Of a stretch of 12,613 bases of DNA, positions 1 through 6,486 are shown in pieces. Below the pieces are notes generated by a model. The model was not told the DNA's origin and searched no databases. It was given only the letters and a program-made list of their open reading frames with translations. The stretch's first letter is position 1. Every line of letters begins with the position of its first letter. The translations under genes were made by a program, and so were the position numbers. The stretch is from CAZQLE01 sp964593905 (GTDB taxonomy: Bacteria; Chloroflexota; Anaerolineae; Anaerolineales; Anaerolineaceae). The DNA lies in contig CAZQLE010000111.1 of assembly GCA_964593905.1 (NCBI GenBank), forward strand, positions 1-12,613, in the 5' to 3' direction.

Positions 1-93
1 GGTGGTAATTTGCAGTGTCGGGCTGCTAGCAATGGCGGTATACACCATCCGCTCACGCGGGCAGGACTAACCGTCGAAAGGGCCTGTTTTTCT

Positions 94-1095
94 GTGCGTT
101 CTCTGATTCGACCGATTCTTTTTGGCCTGTTCGCAGCGCTGCTGGTGGTTGCGGCTGGCTTTTCAGCGCCGGCTGCGGCGCAGACCGGCCCCGAGACCGA
201 AGTTCTTGCGGCGGTCAATGCTTTGCGCGCCGCGCAAGGCCAGACACCCCTGCGCTGGGATGCGCAGCTTGCCGGCGCAGCCGCGGTTCAGGCCGCCTAT
301 CTGGCCGAGAACAACCTGCTGACCAGTTCGGGGGCTGAAAACAGCTCGCCCACTTCACGCGCGCGGGCTGCAAACTACGGCGGCGGTGAAACGGTGGTGG
401 TATTGGAAGTTGTGGCAAAAAGCCAGCGCGCCACCACACCGCAAACTCTGGTTCAGGATGTGTGGACCCGGCCGGTGGACCGCGCCGCACTGCTCAACCG
501 CAGCGCAGTTCACCTGGGGGCCGCCGTGGTCGCAGTAAACGGCCAGGCCTTTACCGTGGTGGATATCGGCTATCTCGAAAGCGGCGCACCGGAATATACC
601 ATCCAGCCCACCCTCGACCCGCGCACCCCGCGCACACCCACCGCAACGATTGACCCCGTGGTGCCTGTGGTCACCGGCGCCCCGCGCGAGGATGGGTCCA
701 TCATTCATGAAGTGCAAAAAGGGCAGGCGCTCTCCACCATCGCCGAGGCTTATGGCATCTTCCCCGAGGTGCTGGCGGCGTTGAACAACATCGATCTGAA
801 AGAGCCGCTCATTTATGAGGGCCAAAAACTGCTCATCCGGCCGCAGTTCACGGCAACGGTGTCGCCCACCGTAACCCGCACACTGCGCCCCCCAACCCGC
901 ACGCCCCGCCCCACCTATACCACCGGGCCCACCCGGCCGCCGGGAACCGCCACACTTTCACCCACCCCCTCACCCGCACCCCCGGCACCCGCACCGCCTT
1001 TAACCCCGCGCCGGTTGATCGGGGTGATTCTGGTCACTGTGTCGGGGCTGGGAATTGCAGTGGTCTTGCTGCTGGGGCTGAGAAAGAAATCATAA
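94..1095 (+). CDS. Secreted CAP-domain / LysM protein with C-terminal membrane anchor
   Basis: Probable exported cell-envelope protein of about 333 aa, function unknown. Numbered from the GTG at 94: a hydrophobic signal segment (residues about 5-22, ending APAAAQ), a CAP/SCP-like domain (about 35-162; it opens with a VNALRAAQG-type helix followed by L-R-W), a Thr/Pro linker, a LysM motif (about 203-248: H-E-V-Q-K-G-Q ... I-A-E-A-Y-G ... L-N-N ... G-Q-K-L-L-I), a second long Thr/Pro/Arg linker (249-307), and a transmembrane helix with a short KKS tail (308-333). LysM modules usually bind peptidoglycan or related glycans, so this is probably a wall-associated protein held in the membrane. The CAP domain lacks the usual His after the second helix (Ser/Gly/Asn there), so it is unlikely to bind metal in the classical way. 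The start is uncertain: the frame is open to the window edge and a TTG at 10 would add a poor N-terminal extension. I chose GTG 94 because it places the signal peptide at the N terminus; AAGGG lies 12 nt upstream. Confidence 0.75.
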   Translation: MRSLIRPILFGLFAALLVVAAGFSAPAAAQTGPETEVLAAVNALRAAQGQTPLRWDAQLAGAAAVQAAYLAENNLLTSSGAENSSPTSRARAANYGGGETVVVLEVVAKSQRATTPQTLVQDVWTRPVDRAALLNRSAVHLGAAVVAVNGQAFTVVDIGYLESGAPEYTIQPTLDPRTPRTPTATIDPVVPVVTGAPREDGSIIHEVQKGQALSTIAEAYGIFPEVLAALNNIDLKEPLIYEGQKLLIRPQFTATVSPTVTRTLRPPTRTPRPTYTTGPTRPPGTATLSPTPSPAPPAPAPPLTPRRLIGVILVTVSGLGIAVVLLLGLRKKS

Positions 1096-1098
1096 GCA

Positions 1099-1149
1099 AA
1101 CCAAAAAAAGGACGAGCGCGGGTGACCTGCGCTCGTCCTTTTTTTGGTT
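1099..1149. terminator. Bidirectional rho-independent terminator
   Basis: A perfect 21-bp inverted repeat (1099-1119 with 1129-1149) around a 9-nt loop. The core stem is GGACGAGCGC / GCGCTCGTCC, flanked by A7 on the left and T7 on the right, so a U-tract follows the hairpin in both directions. It sits between two convergent genes, the CAP-LysM gene ending at 1095 and the methyltransferase-like gene ending at 1154, and should end transcription from both sides. Confidence 0.95.
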
Positions 1150-1153
1150 AGTT

Positions 1154-2209
1154 TCAGGCCAGCAGTTGCCCGTCGGGGGCATAGCGCCCGTAGCGGTGTG
1201 TGGTTTCGATGAGGGTGTGAACATTAGCCAGGGGGGTGCCGGGCGGCAGCGCACAACCCGGGCCAAGAATCAATCCGCCGCCTGGGGCGAGAACGTGCAA
1301 TTCTTCGCGCACCTTAGCGGCCACCAGTTCGGGAGCGCCCAGTGCCAGAACGCTGCTGGGGTCAATTACCCCCAGAATGGTGCTTTTGCCCTGCACAGCC
1401 TGTTTAATTCCGGGCAGATCGCACTTGTAATCCAACTCAAGCACCGCCGCACCGGTGTCGGCCATATCCGCGGCGATGCGGGTTGCGTTTCCGCAGATAT
1501 GATAGGCCAGCGGGATATTCTTCTCTTTTAAGCGCCGGGTCAACTGCCGGGCATAACCCCATTCATATTCCCGGTACATTTTGGGTGAGGTGACATCCGG
1601 GCCGGAGAGCGATTCGCCGATGGAGGTGATGTGTGCGCCCTGTTCCATCTGGGCAATGGCATACCGGTAAACCACCTCAAGCGAAAAAGCCAGCAGACGG
1701 TGCAGTTTTTCGCGGTTTGCGGGGTCGGCCAGGGCAAACAGGAACGTTTCAACCCCCAGCAGCATCGAAGCCAGCGAAAAAGGGCCCTGATCAGCGCGGC
1801 CCATAATATAGGCCTCTTGACCAATTTCGTGCACCACCCGGCGGGTGGCTTTAAGGTTTTCGGCCAGCGGGTGGGCTTTATACGGGTCGGGGATGACCAG
1901 TTTGTCAATCTCATCCAGGCTGCGAATGGCCGGGGCCACATGCACCGGGGCGCTGCCGGCAATATATTCCACCGTACAACCACAGGCCTGCGCCAGCGCA
2001 ACCGTGCCGTTTTCCAGAATAACCAGGTCGTGCCCAAACTCGCGCCAGGCGCGGATATGCCCTTCGGCCATGGCATCGCCCGACTGCATGAATTCTGGAA
2101 ACGGAAGCCCTGAAGCCTGCGCCACCATCAGAAAGTTATGCAGGTCAACAGGCACACGGTCGGGGATGCCGCCGCGAATCACAGTATTGACACGTTCGAT
2201 CGAATTCAT
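1154..2209 (-). CDS. URO-D superfamily Zn methyltransferase-like protein (MtaA/MtbA/CmuC type)
   Basis: A 351-aa protein of the uroporphyrinogen decarboxylase fold, in the branch typified by methylcobamide:coenzyme M methyltransferases rather than true HemE. Evidence: an N-terminal ERVNTVIRGGIPDRVPV segment, the zinc-ligand pattern H-x-C at residues 237-239 (HICGN), and a third Cys at 319 in GPGCALPPGTP near the C terminus. Family knowledge: in MtaA-like enzymes this His-Cys-Cys set holds a Zn that activates a thiol for methyl transfer. The true HemE motifs are not evident. I chose ATG 2209 because AAGGA lies about 9 nt upstream; the open frame continues to 2404 but would overlap the upstream gene and reads as low-complexity sequence. 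The gene lies 130 bp downstream of the DeoR-type regulator on the same strand and may be co-transcribed. No corrinoid protein, substrate methyltransferase or heme gene is present, so the substrate is unknown. Many such paralogues occur near sugar genes without a known role. Confidence 0.85.
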   Translation of the reverse strand: MNSIERVNTVIRGGIPDRVPVDLHNFLMVAQASGLPFPEFMQSGDAMAEGHIRAWREFGHDLVILENGTVALAQACGCTVEYIAGSAPVHVAPAIRSLDEIDKLVIPDPYKAHPLAENLKATRRVVHEIGQEAYIMGRADQGPFSLASMLLGVETFLFALADPANREKLHRLLAFSLEVVYRYAIAQMEQGAHITSIGESLSGPDVTSPKMYREYEWGYARQLTRRLKEKNIPLAYHICGNATRIAADMADTGAAVLELDYKCDLPGIKQAVQGKSTILGVIDPSSVLALGAPELVAAKVREELHVLAPGGGLILGPGCALPPGTPLANVHTLIETTHRYGRYAPDGQLLA

Positions 2210-2339
2210 TGCGCACGTCCTTGGATAATAATTTTGAATAACCCTGACCCCGTGCGGGCTTTGCGCAGCGGCCCCACAAACCGGGTGACAGCATGGCGCC
2301 GCCGCCTGCCCGCCAGACCACAGAAGGATGGAGAATGAC
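2210..2339 (-). other. Intergenic gap, regulator to methyltransferase-like gene
   Basis: 130 bp between two genes on the same strand. I see no stem followed by a T-run on the minus strand and no convincing -35/-10 pair. This favours read-through from the regulator gene, without excluding a weak promoter. The only clear signal is the Shine-Dalgarno AAGGA just upstream of ATG 2209. Confidence 0.4.
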
Positions 2340-4058
2340 TCAGGCCAGGGTGATCTGGATGCCGGTTTTGGAGATCTCCAACCGGGTGCTGGGGGATAAC
2401 GCATCGTCGGTAATCAGACGGTGGGCAGCTTTTAGCGGGGCCACCTGAATGCCCACCTCGGCGCCAAACACGGTGTGGTCGGCCAGCACAATCGTTTCGC
2501 GCGCCGAACGGATCATGGCCTGTTTGATGGTCACTTCCGAAATGGTATGGTGCGACAGGCCAAAATCCAGCGTAATGCCGCTCACCATCAGAAATAACTT
2601 GTCGGCGCGCAGCTCTTTTAACGCGCCTTCGGCCGTTGGGCCAACCAGCATTTGTGTGCTGTAACGCAGCGCTCCCCCGGTAGAGATCAGGGTGATGCCC
2701 GGGGTGCGGTTTAATGCATCGAATACCACCACCGAATTGGTGATCACGGTAATATCCTTGATCTGCTTCAGATATTCGGCCAGATACAGGGCAATAGGCC
2801 CCCCGTCGACCAGAACAACATCGCCGGGCTTAACCAGCGAGGCGGCTTTGTTGGCAATTTGACGGCGGCGCAAATCCACCTCGTCGCGCACACTCTGATC
2901 CGCATCGATCACTTGCAATCCGATGCCATATTTCTGGGCGTGTTCTTTAAGCAGCACGGTCAGGTTCTTATACCATTCATGCTCCAAAAAGGGCACAATC
3001 AGGCCAATCTGCTTGGGCAGCCGCGCCAACGGACGGGGTTTATCGCGCTCGATCTGAACTGGGATGCGCAAATGCTGCTGAATGGTATCCCAGTTTAATT
3101 TCCAGCCGCCTTCAGTGCGGCTGTAATATTTGGGCAGCGTGGCCGCGGTCAAGATGACATGGGGGGTGATGTATTTATTGGGCTGGTCTTGATGGTTAAA
3201 GGCGGTAATTGCCGCCTCGATACAGGTCAGGCTGACAATTTCGGGGAACATGGCCAAGCCTGCCTTACAAAAACTGCCCGGCGTCATCAGTTCATTTTTT
3301 AACGTTTCCCCCTCCAGGCCAAAGGGGATGATGGTCATGTTGGCCGGGTCGATATTGAGATCACGGCAGGCATTGACCGCGCCCCAGGCGGCAATATCGT
3401 TGATGGCGAAAATCAGATTAATCTGCGGGTATACCGCCAGCGCATCGCGCACCAGTTGATAGGCCGTGGAATAACGGGAACGGGAGTTGATTGAGAGCAC
3501 GGTCTCGAAGGATGGGCTGGTTTCGGTCAGCCCGTCGGTAAAACCGCGGCTGCGGTTCTGGGTATTGGGCTGGTGAAACGTCAGATCCAGCAGATAGATT
3601 TTTTCAACACCCTGTTGTTTAAAGTATTCTCCCGCCCAGCGTCCCAGGTCAAAACCGGCCCGGTAGTTATCCACCGCAACAATGGTGAGCTGGTTGGGCA
3701 CTTCAATCGATTCGGCAATAATCGGGATGCCTTTTTTGGTGGCGCGGTCGATCAACAGGTTATCGTAGTACGGGTTAACCGAGGTCGCAACCAGCACATC
3801 CACCTGATCCACCAGCAAGACTTCGGTCTCAGCCTCAGGCAGAAGGTCGGCCGCGCCATTGGTGGCCGGCGTTTCGTCGCGCAAAGAAACCGCCCCGCCA
3901 TAAGTGCGTTGAACACGTTTTTGAGCATCCAACTGCTCAAGATCGCGGCGAATGGTCATTTCAGATACTTCACACAGGCGGCTAAGATCGGCCACTGAAA
4001 GAAAACCACGCTCGTCGATTAGAGAGAGAATGCGTTCATGGCGGAGATTTGTTTTCAT
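2340..4058 (-). CDS. Chimeric DeoR-family repressor with internal periplasmic-binding-protein-like sensor domain
   Basis: 572 aa, about twice the length of an ordinary DeoR regulator (about 250). Order of parts: a DeoR winged HTH (1-58; LSVADLSRLCEVSEMTIRRD and the trailing TYGGAV); a type-1 PBP/LacI-like sugar-binding fold (about 78-330; VDVLVATSVNPYYDN, KKGIPII, VDNYRAG, FAINDIAAWGA); a second segment that looks like the N-terminal strand and helix of such a fold (347-392; IGLIVPFLEHEWYKN ... YGIGLQVIDAD); then the DeoR C-terminal sensor domain (394-560; RRQIANKAASLVKPGD, ITVITNS, ISTGGAL, ETIVLADH). In that last domain two family motifs are altered: the usual D-S/A-G-T-T is D-G-G-P-I (418-422), and the usual D-x-x-K-F-G is DHTVFG (527-532). 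The start ATG 4058 has AGAAGG 6 nt upstream. The gene is divergent from the sugar ABC operon, with operator-like palindromes over both promoters. I infer an autoregulated, sugar-responsive repressor of the transporter. Confidence 0.88.
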   Translation of the reverse strand: MKTNLRHERILSLIDERGFLSVADLSRLCEVSEMTIRRDLEQLDAQKRVQRTYGGAVSLRDETPATNGAADLLPEAETEVLLVDQVDVLVATSVNPYYDNLLIDRATKKGIPIIAESIEVPNQLTIVAVDNYRAGFDLGRWAGEYFKQQGVEKIYLLDLTFHQPNTQNRSRGFTDGLTETSPSFETVLSINSRSRYSTAYQLVRDALAVYPQINLIFAINDIAAWGAVNACRDLNIDPANMTIIPFGLEGETLKNELMTPGSFCKAGLAMFPEIVSLTCIEAAITAFNHQDQPNKYITPHVILTAATLPKYYSRTEGGWKLNWDTIQQHLRIPVQIERDKPRPLARLPKQIGLIVPFLEHEWYKNLTVLLKEHAQKYGIGLQVIDADQSVRDEVDLRRRQIANKAASLVKPGDVVLVDGGPIALYLAEYLKQIKDITVITNSVVVFDALNRTPGITLISTGGALRYSTQMLVGPTAEGALKELRADKLFLMVSGITLDFGLSHHTISEVTIKQAMIRSARETIVLADHTVFGAEVGIQVAPLKAAHRLITDDALSPSTRLEISKTGIQITLA

Positions 4059-4126
4059 TGTTTACCTTCTGGGTGTCATGGCTCACTTAATAATGATCAC
4101 TGCAATAACTTTCATTAACTGGCTTC

Positions 4127-4155
4127 ATTATAACGAACAAAATGTTATAAGTCAA
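4127..4155 (-). promoter_or_regulatory. Sigma-70 promoter of the DeoR-type regulator gene
   Basis: Read on the minus strand: -35 TTGACT (4155-4150), a 17-bp spacer, and -10 TATAAT (4132-4127). The expected transcript start is near 4120, giving an untranslated leader of about 60 nt before ATG 4058. A 23-bp palindrome (4128-4150) spans the spacer and touches both hexamers, so a protein bound there should block this promoter. Confidence 0.85.
4128..4150. promoter_or_regulatory. Operator-like palindrome O1
   Basis: A perfect inverted repeat: TTATAAC (4128-4134), 9-bp spacer, GTTATAA (4144-4150). The spacer region carries ACGAACAAAAT (4133-4143), which recurs at 4175-4185. It lies inside the regulator's own promoter, as expected for an autorepression site. 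CGAAC-type cores are common in DeoR-family operators. Binding by this particular regulator is inferred. Confidence 0.7.
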
Positions 4156-4174
4156 TCATAAATTGCTTTCGATG

Positions 4175-4200
4175 ACGAACAAAATCTATTGACTTTTGTT
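4175..4200. promoter_or_regulatory. Operator-like site O2 at the transporter promoter
   Basis: A second copy of ACGAACAAAAT (4175-4185), exactly 42 bp from the first; over 4130-4145 against 4172-4187, 14 of 16 bases match. It overlaps a perfect inverted repeat AACAAAA (4178-4184), 9-bp spacer, TTTTGTT (4194-4200), which covers the -35 box of the transporter promoter. The arm and spacer lengths (7-9-7) equal those of the first palindrome, although the arm sequences differ. Confidence 0.65.
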
Positions 4201-4217
4201 TTTTTGTGTGATAGTAT
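4189..4217 (+). promoter_or_regulatory. Sigma-70 promoter of the sugar ABC operon
   Basis: -35 TTGACT (4189-4194), a 17-bp spacer (4195-4211) rich in T, and -10 TAGTAT (4212-4217). The expected start is near 4224, giving a leader of about 220 nt before ATG 4443. The O2 inverted repeat overlaps the -35 box. Confidence 0.8.
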
Positions 4218-4442
4218 TGAAATTGCGTTATCAAGTGTAAACATAAATATTGACGCAAACCTCCGTTTTGATCTTACATGAACATTCCCCATAAGGTTTT
4301 TGTCCGAGTAGCACCATATTGCTTTGCAAGAATGTGTAGAAAGGAGTAAGCAGGGTCAACCGTATTCGCAACTTCACAAATTTGCCTGATCGTGCCAATC
4401 GATCATTTTTCAAATTCAGTTCAAATCAAGAAGGAGAAGGTA
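4218..4442 (+). other. Long 5' leader of the sugar ABC operon
   Basis: About 220 nt of apparent untranslated leader. At its very start TTGCGTTA (4223-4230) can pair with TGACGCAA (4251-4258), eight pairs with one G-U, so the transcript may begin with a stem-loop. I see no clear riboswitch core and no intrinsic terminator. A 23-codon frame from ATG 4279 has no Shine-Dalgarno and is not called. The leader ends with a strong ribosome site, AAGGAG (4431-4436), 6 nt before ATG 4443. Confidence 0.45.
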
Positions 4443-6377
4443 ATGAACAATAAACGGATTTTCTTTGCTCTGAGCCTGGTGGTGGTTTTTGCCATGCTGT
4501 TAAGCGCATGTGCCGCACCGGCAGCCACAACTGCCCCCGCCGAACCCGCCAAAGAAATCACCATTGCGGGTGTCGTCTTCCAGGATGACCAGTTCATGAA
4601 CAGCATGGTTCAGGGTTACACCGATGCCGGCGCGAAATACGGCGTAAAGGTTGTGACCGCCAACACCAACAATGACCAGGCCAAAGAGACTGAACTGATC
4701 CAGACCTACATGGCTCAGGGTGTTTCGGGCATCGCCATCGCCCCGTTGAGCAAAGATGCTTCCATCGCCGTGCTCAAAGAGGCCGACGCCAAGGGCATTA
4801 AGGTTGCCATCACCAACATGTCGACCACCGACAGCTCCTTCCTGGCGGGCGGCTTCACCTCTGACGATGCCTCCAACGGCAAAGTCGTGGGTGATAACGC
4901 GGCCAAGTTCATCCAGGAAAAACTGGACGGCAAAGCCAAGGTGGCCATCATCGACTTCGATGACCAGCTCCCCGAACAATCCAAGGCGCGCTACGGCGGG
5001 TTCGAAGAAGGTCTGAAAGCCGCCGGCGTTGAATATACCGTGGTGGCTCACCAGAGCGCCCATCTGCAGGATACTGCCCTGGCCGCGACCGCTGACATTC
5101 TGACCGCGAACCCCGACGTTCAGGTGATCTTTGCCTGCAACGAAGGCGGCACGGTGGGCGCAGCGTTGGCCGTGGAACAGGCCGGCCTGGCCGGCAAGGT
5201 GTTTGTCTTTGGTTATGACGGCTCCGACCAGACCACGGGTATGATTCTTGATAACACCGATGTTCTGCAGGGCGTCGTCACCCAGGACCCCTACGCGATG
5301 GGCTTCAGCGCTGTGGAAGCACTGGTCAAGACCATCAACGGTGAAGCCGTGGAAAGCAAAGGCAAGATCGTGATCGTCTCTGGTCAATACCTGGGCCGCT
5401 CAGACCTCGCCGGTGTCAACAAGTGGCGCGAAGCCAATGGCTTGAAGGCTGTCGAAGCCGCTGCCGCCGAACCCGCCAAAGAAATCACCATTGCGGGTGT
5501 CGTCTTCCAGGATGACCAGTTCATGAACAGCATGGTTCAGGGTTACACCGATGCCGGCGCGAAATACGGCGTAAAGGTTGTGACCGCCAACACCAACAAT
5601 GACCAGGCCAAAGAGACTGAACTGATCCAGACCTACATGGCTCAGGGTGTTTCGGGCATCGCCATCGCCCCGTTGAGCAAAGATGCTTCCATCGCCGTGC
5701 TCAAAGAGGCCGACGCCAAGGGCATTAAGGTTGCCATCACCAACATGTCGACCACCGACAGCTCCTTCCTGGCGGGCGGCTTCACCTCTGACGATGCCTC
5801 CAACGGCAAAGTCGTGGGTGATAACGCGGCCAAGTTCATCCAGGAAAAACTGGACGGCAAAGCCAAGGTGGCCATCATCGACTTCGATGACCAGCTCCCC
5901 GAACAATCCAAGGCGCGCTACGGCGGGTTCGAAGAAGGTCTGAAAGCCGCCGGCGTTGAATATACCGTGGTGGCTCACCAGAGCGCCCATCTGCAGGATA
6001 CTGCCCTGGCCGCGACCGCTGACATTCTGACCGCGAACCCCGACGTTCAGGTGATCTTTGCCTGCAACGAAGGCGGCACGGTGGGCGCAGCGTTGGCTGT
6101 GCAGCAGGCTGGCCTGGCTGGCAAGGTGTTCGTCTTTGGTTATGACGGCTCTGACCAGACCACCAGCATGATCCTGGACGAGTCAGACATCCTGCAGGGT
6201 GTCGTCACCCAGGATCCCTACGCGATGGGCTTCAGCGCTGTGGAAGCACTGGTCAAGACCATCAAGGGTGAAGCTGTGGAAAGCAAAGGCAAGATCGTGA
6301 TCGTCTCTGGTCAATACCTGGGCCGTTCAGATGCCGAGGCTGTCAAAACCTGGCGCACCTCGAACGGGCTGAAGTAA
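4443..6377 (+). CDS. Sugar ABC transporter lipoprotein with two tandem substrate-binding modules
   Basis: 644 aa. It starts with a lipoprotein signal peptide: MNNKR, a hydrophobic core, and lipobox LSAC with Cys23 as the expected lipidated residue. A short Ala/Pro/Thr linker follows. Module 1 (about 38-335) and module 2 (about 347-644) are each a complete type-1 sugar-binding fold of the RbsB/Peripla_BP_4 kind (ITIAGVVFQDDQFMNSMVQG start; VIFACNEGG; VFVFGYDGSD; VVTQDPYAMG). An Ala/Glu-rich linker, AVEAAAAEPAKE, joins them. Such proteins normally have one module of about 300 aa plus a signal peptide, so this is an in-frame tandem duplication with a 309-residue period. I chose ATG 4443, not the upstream in-frame ATG at 4392, because it has AAGGAG 6 nt upstream and begins the signal peptide. 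The ATPase and permease follow, so the protein should capture an extracellular monosaccharide for import. An assembly error joining two adjacent paralogues cannot be excluded. Confidence 0.9.
   Translation: MNNKRIFFALSLVVVFAMLLSACAAPAATTAPAEPAKEITIAGVVFQDDQFMNSMVQGYTDAGAKYGVKVVTANTNNDQAKETELIQTYMAQGVSGIAIAPLSKDASIAVLKEADAKGIKVAITNMSTTDSSFLAGGFTSDDASNGKVVGDNAAKFIQEKLDGKAKVAIIDFDDQLPEQSKARYGGFEEGLKAAGVEYTVVAHQSAHLQDTALAATADILTANPDVQVIFACNEGGTVGAALAVEQAGLAGKVFVFGYDGSDQTTGMILDNTDVLQGVVTQDPYAMGFSAVEALVKTINGEAVESKGKIVIVSGQYLGRSDLAGVNKWREANGLKAVEAAAAEPAKEITIAGVVFQDDQFMNSMVQGYTDAGAKYGVKVVTANTNNDQAKETELIQTYMAQGVSGIAIAPLSKDASIAVLKEADAKGIKVAITNMSTTDSSFLAGGFTSDDASNGKVVGDNAAKFIQEKLDGKAKVAIIDFDDQLPEQSKARYGGFEEGLKAAGVEYTVVAHQSAHLQDTALAATADILTANPDVQVIFACNEGGTVGAALAVQQAGLAGKVFVFGYDGSDQTTSMILDESDILQGVVTQDPYAMGFSAVEALVKTIKGEAVESKGKIVIVSGQYLGRSDAEAVKTWRTSNGLK
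4537..5450 (+). repeat. Tandem repeat copy 1 (binding-protein module)
   Basis: First unit of a 927-bp-period tandem duplication. Bases 4537-5170 (634 bp) are identical to 5464-6097 by direct line-by-line comparison. From 5171 on, copy 1 differs from copy 2 at about 40 of about 275 positions, many of them synonymous. Confidence 0.9.
5464..6377 (+). repeat. Tandem repeat copy 2 (binding-protein module)
   Basis: Second unit, offset 927 bp from copy 1 and in the same reading frame. It lacks a signal peptide and joins copy 1 through a linker resembling the post-lipobox linker. Identity is perfect up to 6097 and then falls abruptly, with clustered changes around 6169-6193 (the hinge-to-loop TTSMILDESDI region) and in the last helix. 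Confidence 0.9.
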
Positions 6378-6419
6378 GCCAAACCAGTAGTCGAATTTTA
6401 AGTTCGTTGTCAGTACAAT

Positions 6420-6455
6420 GGAACAGGGAGACTTCCAAGGAAGAATCCCTGTTCC
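6420..6455 (+). promoter_or_regulatory. Intercistronic stem-loop without U-tract
   Basis: GGAACAGGGA (6420-6429) pairs perfectly with TCCCTGTTCC (6446-6455). An inner CTTC / GAAG stem (6432-6435, 6440-6443) extends it. TCCAAAAAATC follows, with no T-run, so it should not terminate. It lies between the binding-protein stop and the ATPase start. Such structures in ABC operons often protect the upstream mRNA so that more binding protein than membrane subunits is made; that role is inferred here. Confidence 0.7.
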
Positions 6456-6486
6456 TCCAAAAAATCTGGTATTTGAGGTTGGTTAG

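Noticed and set aside
1..93. Start of the first gene at TTG 10
   Set aside because: It would put 28 non-hydrophobic residues before the signal segment; GTG 94 gives a normal signal peptide. The frame is open to the edge, so a start outside the window is still possible.
2210..2404. N-terminal extension of the methyltransferase-like ORF to 2404
   Set aside because: It would overlap the upstream gene, reads as random Pro/Arg/Cys sequence, and the ATG at 2209 has a good ribosome site and starts the conserved domain.
4279..4350. 23-codon ORF in the leader of the sugar operon
   Set aside because: No Shine-Dalgarno before the ATG and no amino-acid bias linked to the operon.
4500..5387. 295-aa minus-strand ORF (and its 196-aa twin at 5400-5990)
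   Set aside because: Antisense shadows of the tandem binding-protein modules. The repeat of the shadow simply mirrors the 927-bp duplication.
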